DNA of 64,000 nt, from contig NW_020949602.1 in the NCBI RefSeq assembly GCF_900497805.2, positions 2,976,896-3,040,895 of the forward strand. Direction: 5' to 3'. Below are positions 29,305 through 37,899 of this stretch, piece by piece. The notes beneath the pieces were generated by a model. It was not told where the DNA came from. It made no database searches and saw only the letters and a program-made list of their open reading frames with translations. The translations under genes were made by a program, and so were the position numbers. Position 1 is the stretch's first letter. Each line of letters begins with the position of its first letter. This stretch comes from Vombatus ursinus. Its lineage: Eukaryota > Chordata > Mammalia > Diprotodontia > Vombatidae.

Positions 29305-29473
29305 TTGCTAGGACTCTGGACAGGAAATTGGGCATACCTAACCTCAAGTTCTTCTTCAATCACTCACCAGCTGTGTGACCTTGGATAAATCATGTAACCT
29401 CTGTTTGTCTCATCTGTAAAATGGAGATAATACCAGAACCTACCATTAAAGGGCTATTTGAGAGGCTCAAATG
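29305..29473 (+). mobile_element. MIR, left half (split by L1)
   Basis: CACCAGCTGTGTGACCTTGG, GTAACCTCTGTTTGTCTCAT, CTGTAAAATGGAGATAATAC and GGGCTATTTGAGAGGCTCAA. The expected continuation (the GATAATATATGTAAAGTGC part) appears only at 30,635, after the L1 and SINE. Confidence 0.82.
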
Positions 29474-30470
29474 TGGTCATATGTCAAAGGAAAACAAGCA
29501 GTTTTCAGATAAAGAAATCAAAGCTGTCTATAGTCATATGAAGAAGTGCTTTAAATCACTTTTGATTAGAGAAATGCAAATTAAGACAACTCTAAGATAC
29601 CACCTCACACCTATCAGATTGTCTAATATGACAAAAAAAAAAGGAAAATGGCAAATGTTGGAGAGGATGTAGGAAAACTGGGACACTAATGAAGTGTTGG
29701 TGGAGTTGTGAACTGATCCAACCATTCTGGAGAGCAATTTGGAACCATGCCCAAAGGGCAACCAAACTGTGCATACATACCCTTTGATCCAGCAATAGCA
29801 CTAATAGGTCTGTATCCCAAAGAAATCATTAAAAGGGGATAGGACCCACATGTACAAAAATATTTATAGCAGCTCTTTTCGTGGTGACAAAATATTAGAA
29901 ATTGAGGGGATACCCATTAATTGGGGAATGGCTGAACAAGTTGTGGTAAATGTGGTAAATTAATAATGGAATAGTATTGTGCAAAAAGAAATGATGAGCA
30001 GGGGGATTTCAGAAGAACCTGGAAAGACTTACATTAACTGATGCAAAGTGAAATGAGCAGAGCCAGGAAAACATCATACATAATAACAACAAATGAATGA
30101 TGATCAACTATGAACGACCTAGTTCTTCTCAGCAACACAATGATCCAAAATAACTACAAAGGACTTAGGATGGAAAATGCTGTCCACATCCATATGAAGA
30201 ACTCATAGACTTTGAATGCAGATCAAAGCATACTTTTTTGCACTTTATTTTTTCTGTTTTTTTTTTCTTTTTGGTCTGTTTCTTCTTTCACAGCTGTGAC
30301 TAATATGTAAATATGTTTTTTATAATTGCACCTTTATCAAGTTGCTTGCTACTATTTTAGGAAGAGGGGAAGGAAGGGAGGGAGGGAGAAAAATCTTTAA
30401 CTTAAAATCTTATAAAAATGAATGCTAAAAATTGTCTTTACATGTAATTGGGAAAAAAGAAAATACTATT
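29474..30470 (+). mobile_element. L1 LINE, 5-prime truncated (ORF2 end and 3-prime UTR)
   Basis: Frame 29421-29672 contains the L1 ORF2 C-terminal motif REMQIKTTLRYHLTPIR, after EIKAVYSHMKKC; the frame is then broken, ending in LERM. The next kilobase keeps the L1 order: GTTGGTGGAGTTGTGAACTG, AAATATTTATAGCAGCTCTT, GGGAATGGCTGAACAAGTTG, GTGAAATGAGCAGAGCCAGG, a T/C-rich UTR and the end GTCTTTACATGTAATTGGGA with an A-rich tail. No reverse transcriptase core is present. The same region recurs at 63,686. Confidence 0.93.
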
Positions 30471-30648
30471 AAAAATGAAATATATCGGGGCAGCTAGGTA
30501 ACACAGTAGATAGAGCTCTAGCCTTGGAGTCAGGAGGACCTGAGTTCAAATCCACCCTCAGACACTTGGCACTTACTAGCTGTACGACCGTGGGCAAGTC
30601 ACTTAACCCTGATTGCCTCACCAAAAAAAAAAAAAAAATGAAGTATAT
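30471..30648 (+). mobile_element. Poly(A)-tailed tRNA-like SINE (WSINE1-like) with TSD
   Basis: GGGGCAGCTAGGTAACACAG, CTTGGAGTCAGGAGGACCTG, TACTAGCTGTACGACCGTGG and CCCTGATTGCCTCACC plus A15-18. Flanking AAAAATGAAATATAT (30471-30485) and AAAAATGAAGTATAT (30634-30648) are the TSD, one difference. It inserted at the L1/MIR junction. Confidence 0.9.
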
Positions 30649-30752
30649 GTGCAGAGTGTTTTGCAAATCTTAATGAGCTACACAAACACCAGCTACTATG
30701 AATCTTATTATTATTACTACTATTATAACTCATATTTGAGTTATAATAGTAG
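30635..30752 (+). mobile_element. MIR, right half, and junction palindrome
   Basis: GTATATGTGCAGAGTGTTTT, GCAAATCTTAATGAGCTACA and CACCAGCTACTATG complete the MIR begun at 29,305. Its tail runs into a perfect inverted repeat, CTACTATTATAACTCA (30717-30732), 4-base loop, TGAGTTATAATAGTAG (30737-30752). Confidence 0.82.
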
Positions 30753-31035
30753 ATGTTGCAAAGTACTTTACAAACATGTCATTTGATCCTCCTTGGGAGA
30801 TGGGTGTTATCATTATCATTTCCATTTTATGGATCAGTAAACAGAGGCTCTTAGGATCTCAGATCTAGAACCAGAAGGGCCCTCAGAATCCATAAAGACC
30901 AACCCCATCATTTTACAGATGAGGAAAGTGAGACCAACTGAGAGAAAGAGACTTGCTTGAGGTCACACTACTAGTAAGGAAGCAGATCCAGGGTTCCCAG
31001 CCAGGTCCAAACCCAGCATCTTTTCTTCTCTACTA
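30745..31035 (-). mobile_element. MIR and L3/MIR-like fragments, antisense
   Basis: 30750-30860: TGTTGCAAAGTACTTTACAA, TTGGGAGATGGGTGTTATCA, TGGATCAGTAAACAGAGGCT. 30855-31035: AGGATCTCAGATCTAGAACC, TTTTACAGATGAGGAAAGTG, AGGTCACACTACTAGTAAGG. Two adjacent antisense copies. Confidence 0.72.
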
Positions 31036-31229
31036 TGTTTCCTCTCTGGTAGCCAAGAGAAAGACCTCTATTCTGTGGAAACTTAGACAAGTGATTTGAA
31101 GAAGCATCAAAGATGAATGTGGAACTCAGGGTTCTTGACTCCAGGTTCCATTCTCTTTCTAGTTAAAGTACAGACAACCTCATCACTTGGTCAGGTTCAG
31201 AATGGCCAGTTGATCAGTCATATAAGCTC

Positions 31230-31420
31230 TCAAAGCACACATGCTTGGGGCAGCTAGGTGGTGTAGTGGATAGAGCACCGGCCCTGGAGTCAGGAGGATC
31301 TGAGTTCAAATCTGGCCTCAGACACATAACATTCACTAACTGTGTGACCCTGGGCAAGTCACTTAACCCCATTGCCTAGCACCCCCCCAAAAAAAGTAAG
31401 AAAATCAAAGCACATGTGTT
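31230..31420 (+). mobile_element. Poly(A)-tailed tRNA-like SINE (WSINE1-like) with imperfect TSD
   Basis: GGGGCAGCTAGGTGGTGTAG, CACCGGCCCTGGAGTCAGGA, AACTGTGTGACCCTGGGCAA and TTAACCCCATTGCCTAGCAC with C7 and A7. Flanks TCAAAGCACACATG (31230-) and TCAAAGCACATGTG (31405-) are diverged TSD copies. Confidence 0.88.
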
Positions 31421-31760
31421 ATAGACTCACAGATTTAGAGGCCATCTAACCCAATCTCCTCATTTTCCAGATGAACAGGGACCTAGAATTATTAAGCAGT
31501 TTGCCTAAGGTTTTACAGTTAGTTTATGCCAAAGGTGGGATTGGAACCCAACTCTTTTGCCTCTGGAGCCAATAATCTTGTGTTCTCTTTCCAGGACCCT
31601 ACTACACAAACACCGTGCCAGATGTGCTAGACCCATGACCTGCCAAACATTGCAGAGGAGAAGAACATTGACCTGTCCTGGAATCCTCAGAGGAGGTTTC
31701 CCAAAGGAGGTGAGATTGGAATTGAGTCTTGAAGGACAAAGAAATGATCTCACAGTGTTA
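31421..31760 (-). mobile_element. L3/MIR-like fragment, antisense, plus weak old-LINE piece
   Basis: ATAGACTCACAGATTTAGAG, GCCATCTAACCCAATCTCCT, GGGATTGGAACCCAACTCTT (31421-31580). 31680-31745 (AGGAGGTGAGATTGGAATTG, AGTCTTGAAGGACAAAG) looks like the old repeat in sense. Confidence 0.5.
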
Positions 31761-32340
31761 ATCAGCTTCAGTCAGGCCCTTGCTTTCTGTGGTTCAGTAA
31801 CAGCAAGGAACGATGAGGTAAAGAAAGGATTAAGAACTGAGTAGCTGGAAATGCTGCATTTGAGTTTAATTTTCTTCTAAATGGAAACTGCTGGTCCCAG
31901 GCAGGAAAATTGGGGGGAAAAAAACAACAAAAACAGCAATAACAACAACACGAAGATTGTTGATTACAAAAAGAGAAACAAGAACAAACATGGGCACTGG
32001 CTGGCCAGAGGCGGCTTGGTGAGCTGGACAGAGGGCAGAGAGCCCTGCCATGTCTGCTTGGAACATGTGTTTATAAGAAGATGGCCAATGGATGTGGAAC
32101 TGCTCTGAAACCCACTGGTGAGAGTCTCTCCATCTCCTCCTACATGACTTATTAAAGTCTTTATTTTGAACATCTGCTGAGGAAGGACTTTGTTCCTATA
32201 TCCCAGAGAACATCACGTCTTATGTTGATTCTCCCAGCCCCCAGCCCGCAAAAATGTTGCTTGTAAATAATCACCTTGATTGCAGAGGCCAATAATCAAA
32301 GGACCATCACTCCACACCTGGATTTTCTTCATCCTACCCG
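31761..32340. other. Repeat-poor block
   Basis: Nearly 580 bp with no named repeat apart from an AAC-rich run at 31919-31955. Contains TTATAAGAAGATGGCCAATG and AATAATCAAAGGACC (a TCF/LEF-like string). Candidate non-coding conserved sequence, untested. Confidence 0.35.
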
Positions 32341-32344
32341 AGGG

Positions 32345-32460
32345 TTGTTGGGCCAGGCACTACACGCATTCTCAGAGCTGGAAAGGTCCTCAGAGGCCAG
32401 TTTGTCCAACATATACCCAAATAGAAATCCCCTGGACAACATCTCTGACAAGGCTTGGCC
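32345..32460 (-). mobile_element. L3/CR1-clade LINE tail, antisense
   Basis: TCTCAGAGCTGGAAAGGTCC, TCAGAGGCCAGTTTGTCCAA, AGAAATCCCCTGGACAACAT. Confidence 0.65.
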
Positions 32461-32514
32461 AGTGAGGAGGAGAATTTGAAAAATGAGGCCCATCGTTTTT
32501 ACACCAGCAAGAAA

Positions 32515-32845
32515 GCCTGGTAAAATGGAAATTATGCTGGATTTGGGCCTGGAGGACCTGGATTCAAATCCTAGTTCTATTATATATAGATATAGATATA
32601 GATATAGATATAGATATAGATATATAGACATATATAGATATAGATATAGATATAGATATAGATATATAGATATACACACACACATATATATGTATATTAT
32701 ATATATGTGTATCTATATATATATATATCTAGATATATATATATATTTTACCTTGGACAAGCCATACTTCTCTGGGCCTCAGTTTCCTCTTCTGTCAGCT
32801 TAGGGGGTTGGGTTCAAAGACCTCCAAGATTTCTTTCAGGTTTAA
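32515..32845 (+). mobile_element. MIR3 SINE with microsatellite grown inside
   Basis: Left part: TGCTGGATTTGGGCCTGGAG, GACCTGGATTCAAATCCTAG. Right part from 32,749: TTTACCTTGGACAAGCCATA, CTGGGCCTCAGTTTCCTCTT, GGGTTCAAAGACCTCCAAGA. Between them about 170 bp of GATATA and ATATAC units (32579-32748) replaces the MIR3's central bases. The right and left parts are otherwise contiguous in MIR3 order. Confidence 0.88.
32579..32748. repeat. (TATAGA)n / (TA)n microsatellite
   Basis: Hexamer TATAGA runs with inner breaks ATAGACATATATAGA, then CACACACATATATATG, then TA repeats. All inside the MIR3 copy described at 32,515. Confidence 0.95.
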
Positions 32846-33490
32846 CTATATGATGCCACGAGTACAGCAGGACCATCCCTTATTCATTCAGAGACCTTAT
32901 GGCTTTCTTCATGCCTCTAGGATTCTACCAGGTAATTCTCTTGTGTGCTATTTCATTTCTTTCCTGAGTAAGATGATTTGTGGACCCTTTGGGCCTCCTT
33001 CTTGTGACGAATGTTTGACAGCTGTCAAAAATAAAGACATTGACTATATGTTTCATAGTTTTTTTTAACTGTATGTGTCATTGAATAAATAGACATAGAC
33101 AATAGTAACAGCGTACATGAATTATTCATTAGTAGCAATTGCATAGGCAATAATGGAACCCAAATTCCAGACTCCTTGGGTCTCAAGGCAGTGTCCTAGG
33201 GTCTCTATCTTTCCCTTTGTGCCCCCCAAAAGCCAATGTTCCATCCATCCTCCCCTTGCTGTAACAAGGGCCTGTTGCTGGATATCACTTGCCCCCCAGG
33301 GAGGTTTGTGGCGCTAGCTAGAGGCCCCAGAATTCCTAGTTATGGTTGTGACTTAAGTAGATAATCTGTGGGAATAATGCCTTACCTGTCAGGCTGTACA
33401 CATGATGTCTGTGGTGGGAGAGACAACGAAAATCCTGGATGAGAGAGTGTGTGAAGCAGAACACTGCGAGATCTCAGTGGACTAGAAGAT
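32846..33490. other. Unassigned DNA with a perfect palindrome
   Basis: About 645 bp with no named repeat. TTTGACAGCTGTCAAA at 33014-33029 is an exact 16-bp palindrome containing TGACAGCTGTCA, the double-site form known for TALE homeobox factors (TGIF/PKNOX type). Function is not shown by sequence alone. Confidence 0.4.
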
Positions 33491-33492
33491 TT

Positions 33493-34345
33493 GAATGAAT
33501 CAAATCAGATTAAATTGAATAGGAATAGATGTGAAGTCTTGTATAAGCACCCCCAGGAGATGAGGAGGCCTTATTGGGCAACAGTTTGTCTGAAAAAGCT
33601 CATCAAAGACGAAGAATTAATGGAACGCAAGTTCGACGTGCATCAGCAATGGGATAAAAACCGTGGACTGTATTCACAAAAGCATGGGATAGAGGACTGG
33701 TCCCAGAGTCCTCTGCCAAGCATCACGTTCGGTTCTGGGCATTGCATTCTAACAAAGACACTGATAAGGCGGGTCGTGTTCAGAAGAGGACAACCAAGAT
33801 GGTGACAGGGTTTGAGTCCATGCCAGATGAGAACTGGGTGAAGGAACAAGACATTGTTAGCCTTAAGGAAACCTGAGAAACGTATTGGAAAGCCTGTCCT
33901 GTGAACGAAGGATTAGATTTGTTCTGCTTGGCCCTATAGGGTTGGACCAGGAGCCATTGGGGAAAACTGCAGAGAGACAGATGCTGGCCTGATGTCAGAA
34001 AAACATGCAAAGAATCAGAGCTGTCCAAAAGTGAGGCACCATAGTGCATAGAGCACCAGGCCTGCAGTCAGGAAGACTCATCTTCCTGAGTTCAAATCTG
34101 GCCTCAGATACTCCTTAGATGTGTAACCCTGGGCAAGTCGCTCAACCCTGTTTGCCTCAGCTCTTCATCTATAAAATGAACTGGAGAAGGAAATGGCAAA
34201 CCACTCCAGTATCTTCGCCAAGAAAACCCCAAATGGGGTCACAAAGAGTCAGACATGACTGAAAAATGACCCAAAGTGGAATGGGCTGCCCCACACAGTG
34301 GTGGGTTCCCTTTCGTTGGAGGTCTCTAAGCAACGAAGTTCAATT
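33493..34345 (+). mobile_element. L3/CR1-clade LINE copy, split by a Mar1 SINE
   Basis: In L3 sense order: TTGAATAGGAATAGATGTGA, TCGGTTCTGGGCATTGCATT, AGAAGAGGACAACCAAGATG, GTTTGAGTCCATGCCAGATG, GGATTAGATTTGTTCTGCTT, CAGAGAGACAGATGCTGGCC and AGAGCTGTCCAAAAGTG. After the inserted SINE it resumes CCAAAGTGGAATGGGCTGCC and GTTGGAGGTCTCTAAGCAAC. The frame of 104 aa at 33491-33805 lies in it and shows no recognised domain. Confidence 0.8.
34034..34269 (+). mobile_element. Mar1-type SINE with Bov-B/RTE tail and TSD
   Basis: CATAGTGCATAGAGCACCAG, GAGTTCAAATCTGGCCTCAG, ATGAACTGGAGAAGGAAATG, CAAGAAAACCCCAAATGGGG and AGTCAGACATGACTGAAAAA. Flanked by TCCAAAAGTG (34024-34033) and CCCAAAGTG (34270-34278) inside the L3, which restores L3 order when ignored. 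Confidence 0.92.
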
Positions 34346-34970
34346 GGGCGCATCTTAAACTGGGCGCTAATTTGGGTTTGAGTTCGAGGCGCCTTCAGCT
34401 CAGAGCCTCTGGGTCTCTGCTGTCTGAGAACTGGCCCACTTTGTTCCTTCCCACATTTGGAGTTTCTCACTCTTTGTTTTTTCATGGCAAGAGCAGGCAA
34501 GTCCTTGCCAAGGTATGGCATTCAAAAAGGAGCATGTGCCTTCATTCCTGAGCTAATGAGGACTTTTCCCCACAAGTTCCTTCCTCTGAAGTTCACGAAC
34601 TTATTTTTTTTGAAATCACAGCAATAATAAATCCAGTTCCACTACATCCCAAACCTTGGCTTCAGGAAACCAGAACTAATTGGTTAAAACCAGAGCCTGG
34701 GGAAGGGGAGGGAGGAGTGAGGAATTTAAAAAAGACACAGTTATAGACCAGCTCTGTCTTCTGCTATTCACTGGCTCCATTGAGAGCCTCCATTCAGAAG
34801 TGACTTCACTCTCTGAATGAAGCTTACTGGTCTGTAAAGAGGGCTAACACTTAAGTCAGAAGGGGGGAGCAGGGCTGAGGAATGATGTTTACAAGGGGGT
34901 TCCACCTCCCCAGATTGGAAATGTTTCAGAAAGGCAAGACAAGAGCTCTGTGAGATGAACAGAGCCACAT
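34346..34970. other. Unassigned, partly repeat-poor
   Basis: About 625 bp without named repeats. A T9 run at about 34603-34611 and a GGGAGG-rich part at 34,695-34,720. No gene signal. Confidence 0.35.
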
Positions 34971-34971
34971 C

Positions 34972-35215
34972 TAGAATGATAAGATCATCCAGGACCTAGA
35001 GCTGAAAGAGACCCCAGCCATCACCCAGTCCAAGCCCTTTATTTCTGAGTCCCAGAGAAGGGAAGAGGTCAGACTGGGGGGTAAGTGGCCGAGATGAGTT
35101 TTGAACCCAGGTCACAGTACCAGAGGTGTAAAGCTGAAAGTGACATCAGAGACCACTCAATGCAATCCCTTCATTTCCCAGATGAAGATACTAAAGACCT
35201 TAGAGAGGAAGGATT
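34972..35215 (-). mobile_element. Two L3/MIR-like fragments, antisense
   Basis: 34975-35120: CATCCAGGACCTAGAGCTGA, CATCACCCAGTCCAAGCCC, GATGAGTTTTGAACCCAGGT. 35125-35215: AGGTGTAAAGCTGAAAGTGA, CATCAGAGACCACTCAATGC, TTCCCAGATGAAGATACTAA. Confidence 0.6.
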
Positions 35216-35345
35216 CCACATATGTAAAATGGGAATAACACTAGCACCTTCCACATAGGTTGTTGGGAGGATCAAGTGAGATAATGTGTATAAAGTGCCT
35301 TGCAAACATTACCTGATTCTATGAATAACAGTTATTAATAGACAG
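35216..35345 (+). mobile_element. MIR 3-prime part
   Basis: TATGTAAAATGGGAATAACA, GTTGTTGGGAGGATCAAGTG, AGATAATGTGTATAAAGTGC and CTTGCAAACATTACC. Confidence 0.75.
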
Positions 35346-35434
35346 ATGGATTCTGGTACAGCTAGGGTGGACCCCCTTTGTTCCTTTCCTAAAGCTGCAG
35401 GGTGGCAAGTTTGGGCATGAGGGCAGTATAAATC

Positions 35435-35555
35435 TCCTAACAATAAGCAATTCCTAATAATGAACAAATCTTCCTAACAACCCAAAGGCAAATGGGCTGC
35501 CCTGGGAGGTAGTGAGCTCCCTGTCCCTGAAGGTCTTCAAGCTGAGGCTGGATGA
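35435..35555 (+). mobile_element. L3/CR1-clade LINE 3-prime end
   Basis: AAATCTTCCTAACAACCCAA, AATGGGCTGCCCTGGGAGGT, AGTGAGCTCCCTGTCCCTGA and AGCTGAGGCTGGATGACCAC. An imperfect doubling of the CCTAACAA/CCTAATAA segment precedes it (35,435-35,485). Confidence 0.8.
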
Positions 35556-35559
35556 CCAC

Positions 35560-35950
35560 TGATTCTGCACCTACCTATGCTCATGTTGTCTCCCCCAAAA
35601 GAATGTAAGATTATTGAGGGCGGGGGTTGTTTCATTTCTATCTTTGTATCTCTTGTGCTGAACACAGTCCCTGACACAGTCAAGTTTACCGCAAGCCTGA
35701 CACTTTGCCTTGCATATCACCTTCCACCTCTCTGCCTTTTCGTGCACTTTCACTTATGCCTGGAGTATTGTCCCTCCCCGTCTCTCCCTTCTAGAATCCC
35801 TGCCTTCTTGGAATCTCAACTCAAATCCTGCCTTCTACAAGAGACCTTTCCATGTCTCTCCCCACCCCACCCTACTCCTATTATTAATTCCTTTCCTATA
35901 AGGTTCCCTCCCATCTCCACTGAGTGTAGCTTGTATGTACCTAGACCACC
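35560..35950 (+). mobile_element. L2 LINE, rearranged order
   Basis: 35565-35690 is the L2 tail: CTCATGTTGTCTCCCCCAAA, GAATGTAAGATTATTGAGGG, GTTGTTTCATTTCTATCTTT. 35700-35930, which follows it, is the part that should come before the tail: TTATGCCTGGAGTATTGTCC, GGAATCTCAACTCAAATCCT, GCCTTCTACAAGAGACC. Thus two L2 copies or one rearranged copy. The 140-aa frame over this region is a shadow. Confidence 0.78.
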
Positions 35951-36300
35951 ATATGGTATGCAAAGGGAAAAAAACCAGACTAGACCACAATCATTCTGAG
36001 TTAGAGCCCAGACCTCTTATCTTTATCTTGAAGTCTCTTTAATTATATAGAAACAGTAAGAGCAACAATATGGAGCTAGCAAGACACCTTCCATGTTTGG
36101 GGTACCAGGAAGAGGGCAAGAACCATGTCATAAGCTTCTAGGTCCTCTAAAGAAGTAATGGAAGATTGAGTTGGAGATAAGGATATGGGATCTGACTGTA
36201 CATGACCCTGAGGCTCATTTGGGAGTTTGGATTTTATCTGTAAACAATATGGGAGTCTTGGGATGGTTTGGAGGGAGATTCATTGGAACCCATTTCCTCT
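35951..36300 (+). mobile_element. Weak old LINE-like fragment and unassigned DNA
   Basis: 36180-36285: GACCCTGAGGCTCATTTGGG, AGTTTGGATTTTATCTGTAA, GATGGTTTGGAGGGAGATTC match the later part of the old repeat; the rest is not assigned. Confidence 0.45.
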
Positions 36301-36600
36301 TTGAGTCTTCCCTAGAGGCAAGAATGGAGAACCACTGATATTGGTGCTTGACTACCTCAATCCCTCAGAGACTACTCTCCCCATGCCTTAGTAGACCATT
36401 CTACGCTTAAAATGGCCAAAATAAGTCATCTGATGGCTGATGTCTCAATGATAAACCTTAGCCAGGCCGCACTCAGGCCTTTCTGGGTTACTGGGGCCCA
36501 AGAGAGCTTATATTCTTAGATCCCAGGATCATTACCAATACTCTGCTAAGGAGGTGTCAGATAAGGATTTGGCTGAATGTGCACAAGGGATTGACTAAGG
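36301..36600. other. Unassigned DNA
   Basis: About 300 bp without a recognised repeat or gene. Confidence 0.35.
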
Positions 36601-36900
36601 ATAGACATAAAGTTAGGGATGGAGATAGGCATACAGATAGAGATGGAGATGGAGATAGAGATAGGGAGAGAGAGGGGGTTGGAGATAGAGAAGGATAGAG
36701 ATGGGGATGGAGCTAGACATACAGATAGAGATGGGGATGGAGATAGAGATAGGGAGAGAGAGGGGATTGGAGATAGAGAGGGATAGAGATGGGGATGGAG
36801 ACAGGGATGGAGAAAGAGCTTCTAGGACCAAGGATAAAGAGAGGGTTAGGGCTAGAGATAGGGTTAAGGCTACAAATAGCAATAGGGATAGGGATAGTGC
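36600..36900. repeat. GATGGA/GATAGA minisatellite with 88-bp tandem duplication
   Basis: The block is built of GATAGA, GATGGG and GGAGAG hexamers. An 88-bp segment from CATACAGATAGAGATGG at 36630 is repeated at once from 36718, without indels through about 36,800 and with only about three base differences. After 36,835 the units drift to AGGGTTAGGGCTAGAGATAG and GGGTTAAGGC, which look like degenerate telomere-like TTAGGG units. Confidence 0.92.
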
Positions 36901-36984
36901 CTGGACCTGTGATTTTATGGTATAGACAGTTCCTGGATGAGGAATTTCCCTTTACCAATGCAGGTCTCTGTAATTAGAGGGTTG

Positions 36985-37070
36985 CCTAGGACATTGAAAG
37001 TTTAAGTGATTTTTCCAGGGTCACACAGTCAGTAGGTGTCAAAGACCAGACCAAACAGGTATCAGAAAAA
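36985..37070 (-). mobile_element. MIR-like fragment, antisense
   Basis: AAAGTTTAAGTGATTTTTCC and AGGGTCACACAGTCAGTAGG. Confidence 0.6.
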
Positions 37071-37202
37071 CAAACTAATAAGCTATTCAATTTGTTTCCC
37101 TGGCACTTGTGTGCTTCAGTGTAAATTTAGATATTCTCTGAATTTTTAAACAATTACTTAATCGGGAACTTATACACAAAGCATTTTAGAAATAGGAGTT
37201 AT

Positions 37203-37325
37203 TCATTGTTATCATTCAGTCATGTCTGACTCTTCATGACGTGGATCATATTGTCCATGGGATTTTCTTGACAAAGATACTAGAGTGGCTTGCCATTTCC
37301 CTCTCCAGTGGATTAAGGCACACAG
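37203..37325 (-). mobile_element. Mar1-type SINE 3-prime tail, antisense
   Basis: TTATCATTCAGTCATGTCTG, GGGATTTTCTTGACAAAGAT and GCCATTTCCCTCTCCAGTGG. Only the Bov-B/RTE-like tail half is present. It could instead be a tail of an RTE LINE itself. Confidence 0.78.
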
Positions 37326-37329
37326 AGGT

Positions 37330-37780
37330 GCTCTGATGACTATAGAATATATGTTCCCTGAGGACAAGGACAGTTTCATACCTGTCTTTTTATTCTTAGC
37401 ACTCCACGGTTCCTGGAATCAAGCATGTTTAGTAGGTGCTTGCTAGTGGGTTGAATGATGAGTATGTGTGTGTGACTTTGCAGTCATGTTCCTTCCCCAC
37501 AGTAGAATGTAAGCTCCTTGAGGGCAGGCATTTTTTTGTCTTTACATCCTCAGAGGCAGGCACATAAAAGGCATTGATTATTGAGTGATTCATTCCATTC
37601 CCACCATAGCAGAAATTCCTCATCCCTTGTTTTAAAGAGGAGAAAACTCAGGCTCAGAGAACCTAAGGGCTCCCGCCTCCTCAAGGAGAGTAATGATCTC
37701 AATTTATTTCTATATGCCACCATCTAGCACCATTCCTGGAATAGAGTAGGCTCTTAAGGGCCTTACTGATGACTGGCTGA
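37330..37780 (+). mobile_element. L2 tail copies with MIR fragment between
   Basis: 37345-37450: AATATATGTTCCCTGAGGAC, AGCACTCCACGGTTCCTGG. 37490-37590: CCCCACAGTAGAATGTAAGC, TCCTTGAGGGCAGGCATT, AGGCACATAAAAGGCATTGA. 37620-37665 is an antisense MIR-like piece. 37690-37780: ATATGCCACCATCTAGCACC, GAATAGAGTAGGCTCTTAAG. At least three L2-type tails. Confidence 0.75.
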
Positions 37781-37845
37781 GGACTCATGGCCACATGAAC
37801 ATGAACCATTTCATTCCCACCACCACTGACACTGGTCCAGTCCCT

Positions 37846-37877
37846 CATTATTATTATTATTATTATTGTTATTTTCA
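37846..37877. repeat. (ATT)n microsatellite
   Basis: TTATTATTATTATTATTATT with one TTG unit. Confidence 0.95.
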
Positions 37878-37899
37878 AGAAATATTTATCAATCTAATT

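Noticed and set aside
32329-32803. Tyr/Arg or Leu/Tyr repeat-containing frames
   Set aside because: They are translations of the TATAGA array inside a MIR3.
36835-36900. True interstitial telomere
   Set aside because: The TTAGGG-like units are too few and too diverged to call it one; noted only as resemblance.
36713-36958. Ile/Pro/Ser-rich antisense frames as a repeat protein
   Set aside because: They reflect the GATGGA/GATAGA minisatellite.
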